This document shows positions 26,601 through 33,096 of a stretch of DNA of 35,347 nt, one piece after another. The stretch covers positions 1 through 35,347 of the forward strand of contig JAFQVE010000006.1 in NCBI GenBank assembly GCA_017408185.1, given 5' to 3'. Made by a program: the position numbers and the translations under genes. The notes beneath the pieces were generated by a model, which saw only the letters and a list, made by a program, of their open reading frames with translations, was not told the origin of the DNA and did no database searches. The DNA comes from Oscillospiraceae bacterium (GTDB taxonomy: Bacteria; Bacillota_A; Clostridia; Oscillospirales; JAAYXM01). Numbering within the stretch: position 1 is the stretch's first letter; the number at the start of each line of letters is the position of its first letter.

Positions 26601-28504
26601 TTAAGGTTTGCGACTGGAACCGTGTTCTAAAAACAAAACGCGATATAAGGTTAAGGCTTACTATGCTGAACGATGAGCCTGTGAACGAAGTTACTTTTGC
26701 AAAGGCAGTTCCGCCGAAGACTAAGAGCAATCTTAAAGTCGGTGAGTTTGAGTACCTGCTTGTAAGAAAAAAGGGAACAAACCTCGACACGACCTTCACA
26801 ACCGTGCTTGAGCCGTACGAAAACGGCAAAAAGTATATAAAGAGTATAGAGAAGGTTCCGATGGTTCGTGACCCGTCATCAAAGCCGTCTGTTAGCGATG
26901 CTTACGGCGCGGTAAAGGTAACTCTTGAAAACGGACGTATTGATTATGTAATTTATTCAAACAACAGCACGGTAGAATACCTTGTTGATGAAAAGATTAG
27001 CTTCCGCGGGTTTGGAGGGGTCTTGTCGCTTGAAACCGTAGGCGAAGATGAAGTTGTAGTTTACAGCTACTTAAATGACGGAGAACTTCTTTGTCTTGCA
27101 AGCGAGAAAGAAAAAATTGCACCTGCTGTCGGTGTATATACCGGAAAAATAAAAGACTACACCAAAGAACTCTTAAAGCAAAACTATATCGTTTATACTC
27201 CTGACGAGGGACAAAAGGTTGATACGGATGCGCTTAAAGGAAAGTATGTCTACATACAAAATACCGGAACTCAAAACGGAGTATACAGAATCGAAAGCGC
27301 AGAACCGGTTGGCAGTAATATCAAACTCTGCATAGGTGATGTTTCGGTTATAAAAGGGTATGTCGACCCGAAAAAAACAGAACTTGGTTATTTATACAAT
27401 ATTGCAGAAGGACAGTCGCTACGCATTCCACTGACAGATATTTATGACAGTGCACCGGTTGTTGAAAAGCCGGACGATTACACAACCTCTGCGGGAAGCG
27501 CGATAACCATACCGATAAGTGCATACAGCCCGGTTAAAAAAGCATTGACGCTTGTTGGGACAACTCTTCCGCGAGGAATGAGCATCAGTGAAAACACAAT
27601 GACGCTTACATGGAAACCGGATAACTCGCAGGTTGGCGAGAACCATGTTGCAATAACGGTAGCAGACGGAACGATGGAAACGACAGTTCATTTCACGGTA
27701 ACAGTTTACGGATCTACGACATCAAAACCGTCAGACACAAACGATAAAACCGAAACTCCGTCGATAGGAACTGGAGGAGGCTCCGGTGGTGGCGGTGGTG
27801 GCGCACCGACCGATAAGCCTGAAACCGGCGATGACCAAACAGACGTAGGGGGTGGCAGTGCCAATGTCCCGCAGGATGAGGATAAGACTGACGGTGAAAA
27901 TACCGCACCCGACGCGTCGGGTGAAACGGATGTTATCCGTTTCACAGACCTTTCTAACCACGCATGGGCAGCGGATGAAATAAATACGCTTGCGGCAGAT
28001 GGTATCATCAAAGGAACGAGCGCAACGACGTTCTCTCCTACAGCAAATATCACTCGCGCGGATTTTGCACTGCTTTTGGTTCGTGCATTTAAATTGAGCT
28101 CGGATAATACGGAAAACTTTGCAGATGTTATGGTGAATGATTATTATGCTTCTGAGCTTGCAATAGCGCGAAATACAGGCATAGTCAGTGGTGTCGGCGG
28201 TAACAAATTTGCTCCGCGCAATACCATAACCCGTCAGGATATGATGGTTATCGTATATCGTGCGTTATCCACCGACCTTGTAGGGGAGGGGATGCGAGCT
28301 CTTCCGCTGACGAATGAGGTGTTACCGGACTACCCCGATTTCGCCACCGTCGCTCCTTACGCTCGCGATGCAGTCTCCGCACTCATCTTTGCAGGTCTCG
28401 TGAATGGGAAATCAGGCCTTGTCGCCCCGATGGACTATACAACCCGTGCAGAAGTCGCGGTGCTGATAAAACGAATACTTGATTATACAAATCAGAAAGG
28501 ATAA
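20690..28504 (+). CDS. Giant SLH-anchored heparinase II/III-type polysaccharide lyase
   Basis: Exported surface enzyme (2604 aa) probably cleaving a uronic-acid polysaccharide by beta-elimination. Order: signal peptide (1-27); beta-rich module shared with the upstream protein (about 29-235); Ig/Big_2-like domain (235-316); CBM6/35-like module (325-545, GEWVAYKVKVPKAGKYNVDV); two more Ig-like regions (545-730); a further shared module (735-925); Big_2 (930-1010) and an Ig-like stretch to 1110. A helical heparinase-type barrel follows (about 1120-1740), with CRYC (C1189, C1192) and CPSC (C1218, C1221) as a likely zinc site and GNFGMHQ (N1529, H1533) as a catalytic candidate. The heparinase II/III beta domain has NMHGHVDALNLYM (H1775, H1777, D1779). 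Then come a putative Ig domain (2254-2340), a Gly/Asp/Thr-rich linker (2340-2412) and three SLH domains (2415-2604). The second ATG (20696) is an alternative start. Confidence 0.88.
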   Translation: MRMKRIISLALVCVMIISLLPTVALAAEREVLSPEYVFTAGALGSTSTVKAANVHKNTLDRTKSTGYWKYEKQFNQTTTNFQKDGLCFYTPVKETEKDSNVAIFTITVDKDGLYTPSVTHAKQAYGERTDIYIVKKDVVTANGWSVTDISGVQTMTNVASMTDPDADVKYLASYDTHTSSTGKNDAFAEKVNLTAGDYYMFVIANEGPTQYNAVRTYGMLTTLKLSRQYSLTDIEVSGIETTVGEVISADVVWKSGEQEIDGGLGVISYEVISNDDGVLFCDAAGKICAVAEGSARIKVTGTLSGKSASAEVDVTVRAPEPLSGADAVYGFYNGASEDFEATGLVVTNPDGTPVKNGHTLTEQELEGYPYCEYGEERPWAMVATNASRPDSKGTYFKGNDSYIDFSCKAGEWVAYKVKVPKAGKYNVDVAAYRYGSGGAAEVYMLPYEESMTFSDITTNIGTYASEENLVANAEFNGLPATVVNRAFSGEFRAEESADFASNGYDEYLMIVKTCESTLVAGKYYLLVRSISITGSEREISVETKLSETAVGVGESVFVTSVEGKDENGNGVDLSSAEIFYSVAEEDKDILEFDAETTSVKGLKKGTGTLITLAVMGGRIYRGETEITIDDSFAVKAGYIYPGGAVDAGDIFSFTTGFELANRKVISGGKIESLEIVSQSREGVAVLESNNTVLRGMKGGTVQVRAKISFRGNEYRSDIVTLRVYGKDLAMSASGFMIDLRKGAYIGDTYTNINDIKEYTEHRNWIFHGSYNLHSSYQTIAVVDTSKINYAQMVWQKGDNLFNSYIAFEVDFPSESVYKTDIFMGLCRTRSASLECYIVPKTDESAQNLPNYLVRGNEYYVGAQDFTVAANTADIEKSFGSKSVTKGKHFVVLKVSNGAAGANGDAAFPLYLTFTNESALGEATLELLDGATSVPLGGVIGTKLTITTVGGSEIAPEDAESIVYSTSNSSVATVDEQGIITGVSEGQAKIYAAVSRGGITKTATLDVSVEDASGIKKIEISMPDSVYIYGRVQPKLFVTMNSTNVLEIPPQYVTWSFSELSDAGVAEFIEMGEGDGKAVYGKKTGRVFLEATIDPEYRHGATNGIEILPFKLEVTRDSTVDPQIYTLKSRENARRNAMRYAWAKSEVKGVCDTAEKYLPFVDTLYSLIVPEGLPRYYYIGHKGDPLKFYCRYCNANVGLEYGSYGWNVDALNRPWKIQCPSCKRLFPSNDFGSFYNLGLTESGSWSYEKALFEHHKKFVCANGENCTCANVPHPTEERMSPKWIEYYGFGKGYLANTTYSEMDIKLGTVGWGVDDSLGYMQPYVSDPSLPGYDPRYYDNGNGFAWYADGTNKGPVQYTYIAYYLHEGLWYGQQNIAGGAVVRKALNAFAKAFVYTGNEKYGRAGAILLDRIADVYPDFDWFIWHDWRGDKYYGTIVDPVWSTSIATEYAEAYDAFLPIYNDEYVVNYLSKRGARYETDENGNWLRDESGNPIVGKNSNLKENPGALRKNVEENILLKIFEGVKYGKVWGNFGMHQKSVATAAVAFNRLPETAEMLDWIMADGPDPATSGINSGAAPKTTPITGGAFMKVLVGIVDRDGSGTEAAAGYNSLWIQNFLGVAERLRGYELYPSADIFENTKFLKMFLAQVRLTLGGYYTIQAGDSGALGSTGLSVYTEDQIKGYQETRDHDIAKALWLMKETYGHELRGSILDDDPEQITREIENIIEEEGKLNLGSDMLTGFGFAALRAGGKYDSASVSSENNTSRDFALYFGRSNMHGHVDALNLYMSAFGLNLAPDIGYPETTGTTPNRMEWVRTTLSHNTVVVDEQEQVALSTTHTPYHFDDSGRVKLMDVDAKKVYPDTDEYRRTVFMIDADDDISYGVDFFHVKGGSDHLYSFHSQSEELGDITGLSDLQVQETYTNAAGEVIGTYAGADVKFGADPGGVNSGVHPRGYTWLKDIRTYKSIQNDFAVEFKVCDWNRVLKTKRDIRLRLTMLNDEPVNEVTFAKAVPPKTKSNLKVGEFEYLLVRKKGTNLDTTFTTVLEPYENGKKYIKSIEKVPMVRDPSSKPSVSDAYGAVKVTLENGRIDYVIYSNNSTVEYLVDEKISFRGFGGVLSLETVGEDEVVVYSYLNDGELLCLASEKEKIAPAVGVYTGKIKDYTKELLKQNYIVYTPDEGQKVDTDALKGKYVYIQNTGTQNGVYRIESAEPVGSNIKLCIGDVSVIKGYVDPKKTELGYLYNIAEGQSLRIPLTDIYDSAPVVEKPDDYTTSAGSAITIPISAYSPVKKALTLVGTTLPRGMSISENTMTLTWKPDNSQVGENHVAITVADGTMETTVHFTVTVYGSTTSKPSDTNDKTETPSIGTGGGSGGGGGGAPTDKPETGDDQTDVGGGSANVPQDEDKTDGENTAPDASGETDVIRFTDLSNHAWAADEINTLAADGIIKGTSATTFSPTANITRADFALLLVRAFKLSSDNTENFADVMVNDYYASELAIARNTGIVSGVGGNKFAPRNTITRQDMMVIVYRALSTDLVGEGMRALPLTNEVLPDYPDFATVAPYARDAVSALIFAGLVNGKSGLVAPMDYTTRAEVAVLIKRILDYTNQKG

Positions 28505-28510
28505 AATAAT

Positions 28511-30061
28511 ATGAAAAAATTAATATCACTTATCTTAGCAACCGTAATGCTTTTTGCGCTTTGTTCCTGTGGCGGAGCTAACGGAGCAACCAAGCTTTCC
28601 GGTGAGGGTGCAAACGAACCGCTTACAAAGGATGACGTGATTCAGTTTATGGTTGAGTCGTCAGCAAGCTGGCCTGTTCGTGAAGAGTGGAAAATATGGG
28701 AGTATATGGAAGAAGGCTCCGGTGCAACTCTTAATATTATTTCTGTTCCGGCAAGCGATGCAGGAACAAAGTATCCGCTTATGTTCGCCGCCCGTGAAGA
28801 ACTTCCGGATTTGCTTGCGTTTGGATCAGCAAATGCGCATACTTCGTATGCAGGAGAAGGGCTTGTTGCGTTTGAAGACGTAGAAGCTTATATGCCGAAC
28901 TATAACGCATGGCTTGAATCGCTTACGGAAGATGAATACAACACGGCGGTAAAGCCAAGAAAGCGCGCAGATGGCAAAATTTATTACACCCCGGGAACAG
29001 GGCGTGAGGGAAAGACACGTATGCGTGCATGGCTCTACCGCGAGGACATTTTCAAAAAGCATAATCTCAAAGTACCGGAAACATTCGATGAGCTTTATGC
29101 GGTATGTAAAGAGCTTAAGAAACTTTATCCGGACTCGTATCCGTTCTGCACGCGTTCTATGTCATATCTGTTCGATATTCCGGGTTCATCATTTGATAAG
29201 TGGTGGCAATACGGCGCATATTATGACTTTGATGATGAAGAGTGGCGTTGGGGTGCAACGGAAGATACTGCGCTTGAGGTTGTAACCTTCTACAAAAAAA
29301 TGATAGATGAAAAGCTTATGCCTTCTGATTCGGTAACGCTTAACAACGCTACATGGGAAGAATTTATGCTTACTGATAAAGGATTCATCCTTCCGCATCT
29401 TCAGCTTCGCATAGATTATTTTAATCAGCTTGCACATCAGGGCGGAAATGCAGAGTATAAGCTTCAGGCATTTGCACCGCCGGTTGCCAATGCAGAAAAA
29501 GGCGCATCAATGATAGAGCGCGGAGACCTTGAGATGATAGGTTTTTCAATTCCGGACAGCGGCCGTGAAGATGGCATTGCAAACGCTGCAAAATTCCTCG
29601 ACTGGATGTATACCGATGAGGCAATGGAGCTTGTATCTTGGGGCAAGGAAGGGGAAACTTACGAGGTTGTAGACGGAAAGAAAAAGTACATTACGGACGA
29701 AAACGGAACACAGCCGAACACGATGTATGGCTTCCAGCTTTACGGAACCTTCTGCCGTCTTGATCCGTTAGCTGCCGAGGCACTTCAATCCGAAACAACC
29801 ATCGAGAGCGAAAAGCTGATTGTAGAGCATACTCTTCCTGAATATCCGGTAACACTCTGGCTTGATTTTAACGATGAGGAGCAGTCCGTTATCGATATGT
29901 ATAGAACGGGACTTCATACGTATACCGAGGAAATGCTCATCAAGTTTATGCTTGGTCAGGAGCCACTTGCAAATTTTGACAAGTTTGTGGAAAATCTTAA
30001 GTCTATGGGTGTTGACGAAGTAATTGCGGCATACGAGTCGGCATACAGCAGAGTGAAGTAA
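28511..30061 (+). CDS. Extracellular solute-binding lipoprotein (ABC sugar-type, family 1)
   Basis: Lipid-anchored binding protein (516 aa) of the kind that delivers oligosaccharides to ABC importers. A signal peptide ends in the lipobox LCSC (Cys about residue 19), followed by a Gly/Ser spacer. The body shows an SBP_bac_1-like pattern: REELPDLLAFGSAN, RMRAWLYREDIFKKHNLKVPETFDELYAVCKELK, EEFMLTDKGFILP, FLDWMYTDEAMELVSWGKEGETYEVVDGKKKYI. The last block is typical of large lipoproteins of the LplA/YtcQ type. It starts 6 bp after the lyase stop with AAAGGAT, so it is part of the same operon. No permease or ATPase gene follows; a terminator does. Confidence 0.9.
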   Translation: MKKLISLILATVMLFALCSCGGANGATKLSGEGANEPLTKDDVIQFMVESSASWPVREEWKIWEYMEEGSGATLNIISVPASDAGTKYPLMFAAREELPDLLAFGSANAHTSYAGEGLVAFEDVEAYMPNYNAWLESLTEDEYNTAVKPRKRADGKIYYTPGTGREGKTRMRAWLYREDIFKKHNLKVPETFDELYAVCKELKKLYPDSYPFCTRSMSYLFDIPGSSFDKWWQYGAYYDFDDEEWRWGATEDTALEVVTFYKKMIDEKLMPSDSVTLNNATWEEFMLTDKGFILPHLQLRIDYFNQLAHQGGNAEYKLQAFAPPVANAEKGASMIERGDLEMIGFSIPDSGREDGIANAAKFLDWMYTDEAMELVSWGKEGETYEVVDGKKKYITDENGTQPNTMYGFQLYGTFCRLDPLAAEALQSETTIESEKLIVEHTLPEYPVTLWLDFNDEEQSVIDMYRTGLHTYTEEMLIKFMLGQEPLANFDKFVENLKSMGVDEVIAAYESAYSRVK

Positions 30062-30067
30062 AAACAT

Positions 30068-30098
30068 ACAACGGATGGAGAGATTCTCCATCCGTTGT
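30068..30098. terminator. Bidirectional terminator between convergent genes
   Basis: Perfect 14-bp stem ACAACGGATGGAGA / TCTCCATCCGTTGT with a 3-nt loop. It lies 6 bp after the lipoprotein stop and 42 bp beyond the stop of the convergent antiporter gene; in the minus direction it is followed by ATGTTTTTAC, the better T-tract. Confidence 0.8.
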
Positions 30099-30139
30099 GT
30101 TATGTTCAGGTTACTTAATTTTTGTAATGAATATCTGCT

Positions 30140-31774
30140 TTATATCTCCGCGTCGCTGGATTCCCATGCTTCGTTTACGTGGGAAGCGTCGTTTATGACG
30201 AGCGTGTCACCGTCGCGGAGCTTTACGCTACCGCGCGGGATAATTACCTTATCTCCGCGCTTTATCATTATAATCAAATCACTGCCGGTGCGGATGCGTG
30301 AAATTGGCATATCAACCCATGCATCTCCGTGCGTGAGAACCTTTTCGTAAAGGTTTATGCCGTCTATATGACCGATGGCCTTGCCGCTTAAAATGATCTT
30401 ATCGCCGGGCAAAAGCTTCAGCTTTCCATTAGGAATTATTTTACGCTTTCCGCGGATAACGAGAACTAAAAGCGTATCCGGAGGAAGCGTTATATTGCGT
30501 ATTTCCGTGTTCGCCCACGGGTGACCGTCGCGTATCTTAAAGCGGATAAATCTAACGGGGTTGTCGGCGGTATAGTCGGTAAACGTTTTCATAACATCGC
30601 TTGAGCTGTCTGTCATTTTAAAAAGAGAGGCAACCTGAGGCAGAAGCGTTCCCTGAACGAGAATTGAGAACAGGACGATGAAGAAAACAAGATGGAAAAT
30701 GTCATGCGACATAACTGCAGGGTCTAAAACAGCAACTATTGCAAAAACGATACTTGCCGCACCGCGAAGCCCTGCCCACGAAACGACCGCGATTTGTCCG
30801 AGGCGTGCGCGGAAGGGCAGAAGAATAAGCGTGGATGCAATCGGTCGGGCAACAAGCGTTATAAAAAGCGCGATGCAGAGTGCTTTTGGTGCAATTGCCG
30901 GAAGCTGTGACGGGAAGGCGAGAAGTCCGAGAAGGAAAAACAGAAGCATCTGCATAAGACCGGTCATGCCGTCAAAGAAGTTTACGAGCGCCGTTTTACC
31001 GCGAAGGCGCGAATTTCCGAGAACGATACCGGTGATATATGCGGAAAGATATCCGTTGCCGCCGATAAGCTGCGGCAGTGCATACGCCGCAATAGCTGTT
31101 GCAACGAGAAAGATGCCGTCAAAGCCTGCGGAAAAGCAGTGAAACCGACGCAGGAATTTAAGAGCAAGCCATGCAATAAGCACGCCGCAGACTGCGCCGA
31201 AGACCACCTGAGAAAAAAGGAGCCATGAAATTCCGCCGGGGGCATCATTTCCGTTCATAACGGACAGCACTGTTACAGTGAGCATATATGCAAAGGGGTC
31301 GTTGCTTCCGCTTTCTACCTCCAAAAGCGATGCGGTGTTGTCCTTTAAATTAAGATGGCGCGAGCGGAGAACAGAGAACACGCTTGCCGCATCCGTTGAG
31401 CTGATTACCGAACCTATGAGAAGACTCTCAAGAAGCTCGATGCGAAGGACGAAGTGGCAGAATACGCCGACAAGTCCGGCGGTGATGACCGTGCCGAGAG
31501 TGGACATGCATATGGCTTTTGCGGCAACCGGCTTTGCGGCGCTCCATTTTGTACCGAAACCGCCGTAGAACATTACAAAGATAAGCGCGAACATACATAT
31601 GTCTTCGGCAAAACTGTAATTGTCAAACGGAATGCGGAAAAGCCCGTCCGAGCCGAACAGCATACCGATAAATATAAATGCAAGAAGAACCGGCACGCCG
31701 AGCTTGTGTGATATTTTGTTGAATACTACGCAAAGAACGATGGCTATTGCGCCCAAGAGCAGATAAAAATCCAA
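30140..31774 (-). CDS. Potassium/sodium:proton antiporter, CvrA/NhaP2 type
   Basis: Integral membrane CPA1-type cation:proton antiporter (544 aa). About 12 membrane helices span residues 1-395, starting MDFYLLLGAIAIVLCVVF and including SVISSTDAASVFSVLRSR (with the Asp-containing transport motif), ESGSNDPFAYMLTVTVL and VVSWAGLRGAASIVFAIVAV (the conserved Gly-Leu-Arg-Gly-Ala block). The cytoplasmic C-terminus (about 400-535) has two TrkA_C-like domains (HPWANTEIRNITLPPDTLLVLVIRG; MPISRIRTGSDLIIMIKRGDKVIIPRGSVKLRDGDTLVI), which gate many such transporters. Length and domain order fit CvrA/NhaP2. It lies 18 bp after the alcohol dehydrogenase stop, in the same direction, so the two may be co-transcribed. 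Ion preference (K or Na) is not determined. Confidence 0.92.
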   Translation of the reverse strand: MDFYLLLGAIAIVLCVVFNKISHKLGVPVLLAFIFIGMLFGSDGLFRIPFDNYSFAEDICMFALIFVMFYGGFGTKWSAAKPVAAKAICMSTLGTVITAGLVGVFCHFVLRIELLESLLIGSVISSTDAASVFSVLRSRHLNLKDNTASLLEVESGSNDPFAYMLTVTVLSVMNGNDAPGGISWLLFSQVVFGAVCGVLIAWLALKFLRRFHCFSAGFDGIFLVATAIAAYALPQLIGGNGYLSAYITGIVLGNSRLRGKTALVNFFDGMTGLMQMLLFFLLGLLAFPSQLPAIAPKALCIALFITLVARPIASTLILLPFRARLGQIAVVSWAGLRGAASIVFAIVAVLDPAVMSHDIFHLVFFIVLFSILVQGTLLPQVASLFKMTDSSSDVMKTFTDYTADNPVRFIRFKIRDGHPWANTEIRNITLPPDTLLVLVIRGKRKIIPNGKLKLLPGDKIILSGKAIGHIDGINLYEKVLTHGDAWVDMPISRIRTGSDLIIMIKRGDKVIIPRGSVKLRDGDTLVINDASHVNEAWESSDAEI

Positions 31775-31792
31775 AAGAATATCTCCGTTTCG

Positions 31793-32890
31793 TTATATTA
31801 TATACTTTTTGTACATATTGTACACATCGTCCGGCGTGGGTTCATATAAACCCTTGTTTACGCTCCCGCCTCCGGCACCGATACGGGAATATTTCATAAC
31901 GGAGTCACGGTCAAAACGGTGATTGCACGGAACGGCGCGTTCGATAAGTGCGCGGAATTCCTCGTTGTTGCGGACACCGCAGAGACGGTAGATTCTGTTA
32001 ACACGGCTTTCGGCAACGGATGCGGAAAGCCGGACAAAGTCCGGAAGGAAGCACGCGTTTGCCTGACCGTGAGAAAGACCTTCAAAGTAAGTGAACGGAT
32101 AGCCGAAGGAATGGACAAAGCACGTGCCGGTAACAGAGATTACCTGACCTGCAAGCATCGAGCCGCAAAGAAGCTTTTCGCGGAGAAGTCCGTCAAGGCG
32201 TCCCTCACAGAGCGCAGAAAGCCCGCGTCCCATGAGATAAATTGCTTTCTCTGCAAGCGCATCGGAAACGGGGGTTGCGCCTTTTGAAAGGTATCCCTCA
32301 ACCGCGTGGCAGAGCGCATCAACTGCCGTTGCGTTTGTGACGCTTTGCGGAAGCGTTACGGTATACTCTGCATCAAGCAAAGCCGCAACGGGGAAAAGAG
32401 ATGTATCTTTAAGAGTTTTCTTATTTTCGATCTGACGGCAGGTGAGGACGGAATACTGCGTGACCTCGCTGCCCGTGCCGGCGGTAGTCGGAATTGCGAT
32501 AACGGGAAGCGGAGCCTTTTTGCATTCGCCGTCGTAAAGCGTTTCTACGGTAAGGTGCGGGTTTGACGCAAAATACGCTGCAGCCTTTGCAGCGTCGAGC
32601 GGACTTCCGCCGCCGATGCCGATTATGAAATCAGCACCAAGCTCACGCGCCTCGCAACCGGCAGAAAAGCACGTTTCAACCGTCGGATTTTGTTCAACCT
32701 TATCAAAGACTGAAAAAGCAACGGATAAATCGGCGAGAGCCGTGCGGACATCGTCAAGCGCACCGCAAAGCCGTGCCGAGCGTCCGCCGCAGACGATGAG
32801 GCAGCGCTTACCGTGACTTTTCCACGGATATTCGCGCACACAGCCGCGTCCTTCAAATACTTTTACCGGATTAAAAAAGAGGTTTTTCAC
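31793..32890 (-). CDS. Iron-containing alcohol dehydrogenase
   Basis: Cytoplasmic NAD(P)-dependent group III alcohol dehydrogenase (365 aa) with an N-terminal Rossmann-like domain (GIGGGSPLDAAKAAAY; IAIPTTAGTGSEVTQYSVLT) and a helical metal domain. The four metal ligands expected in the family are seen: Asp and His in VDALCHAVEGY, His in GTCFVHSFGYPF and His in EGLSHGQANA. The start is GTG 32890, with GGAGG 9 nt upstream and a strong promoter behind it. The closest subgroup (butanol, lactaldehyde or another substrate) cannot be told from sequence. Genes of this type are common in fermenting Clostridia and often serve redox balance. Confidence 0.94.
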   Translation of the reverse strand: MKNLFFNPVKVFEGRGCVREYPWKSHGKRCLIVCGGRSARLCGALDDVRTALADLSVAFSVFDKVEQNPTVETCFSAGCEARELGADFIIGIGGGSPLDAAKAAAYFASNPHLTVETLYDGECKKAPLPVIAIPTTAGTGSEVTQYSVLTCRQIENKKTLKDTSLFPVAALLDAEYTVTLPQSVTNATAVDALCHAVEGYLSKGATPVSDALAEKAIYLMGRGLSALCEGRLDGLLREKLLCGSMLAGQVISVTGTCFVHSFGYPFTYFEGLSHGQANACFLPDFVRLSASVAESRVNRIYRLCGVRNNEEFRALIERAVPCNHRFDRDSVMKYSRIGAGGGSVNKGLYEPTPDDVYNMYKKYII

Positions 32891-32926
32891 CTTTATGACC
32901 TCCTCGTTATTATTTTATATGTAAAT

Positions 32927-32955
32927 ATTATACACTAATTTCTACTCTGTTTCAA
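32927..32955 (-). promoter_or_regulatory. Promoter of the alcohol dehydrogenase / antiporter genes
   Basis: On the minus strand TTGAAA (32950-32955), a 17-bp spacer and a perfect TATAAT (32927-32932), 37 bp before the GTG start. Confidence 0.82.
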
Positions 32956-33027
32956 GCTAACTTTCTGTCGAAAAGGGTGTTGTGACGAAAAAATATCATA
33001 AAAGCAGCGGGAAAATAAAAATAACAG

Positions 33028-33056
33028 TTGAAATTTTTGCCGAGAACGGATATACT
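33028..33056 (+). promoter_or_regulatory. Promoter of the VanW-family gene
   Basis: TTGAAA (33028-33033) and TATACT (33051-33056) with a 17-bp spacer, 41 bp before the ATG. The 60 bp between this and the divergent dehydrogenase promoter shows nothing else I recognise. Confidence 0.8.
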
Positions 33057-33096
33057 TTATATTAGATAAATATATATTAAGCAAGAGGGATGAATT

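Noticed and set aside
27770..27910. Tandem repeat or CRISPR-like array near the end of the lyase gene
   Set aside because: The repetition is only the Gly/Asp/Thr-rich linker coding sequence before the SLH domains; no regular repeat-spacer spacing.
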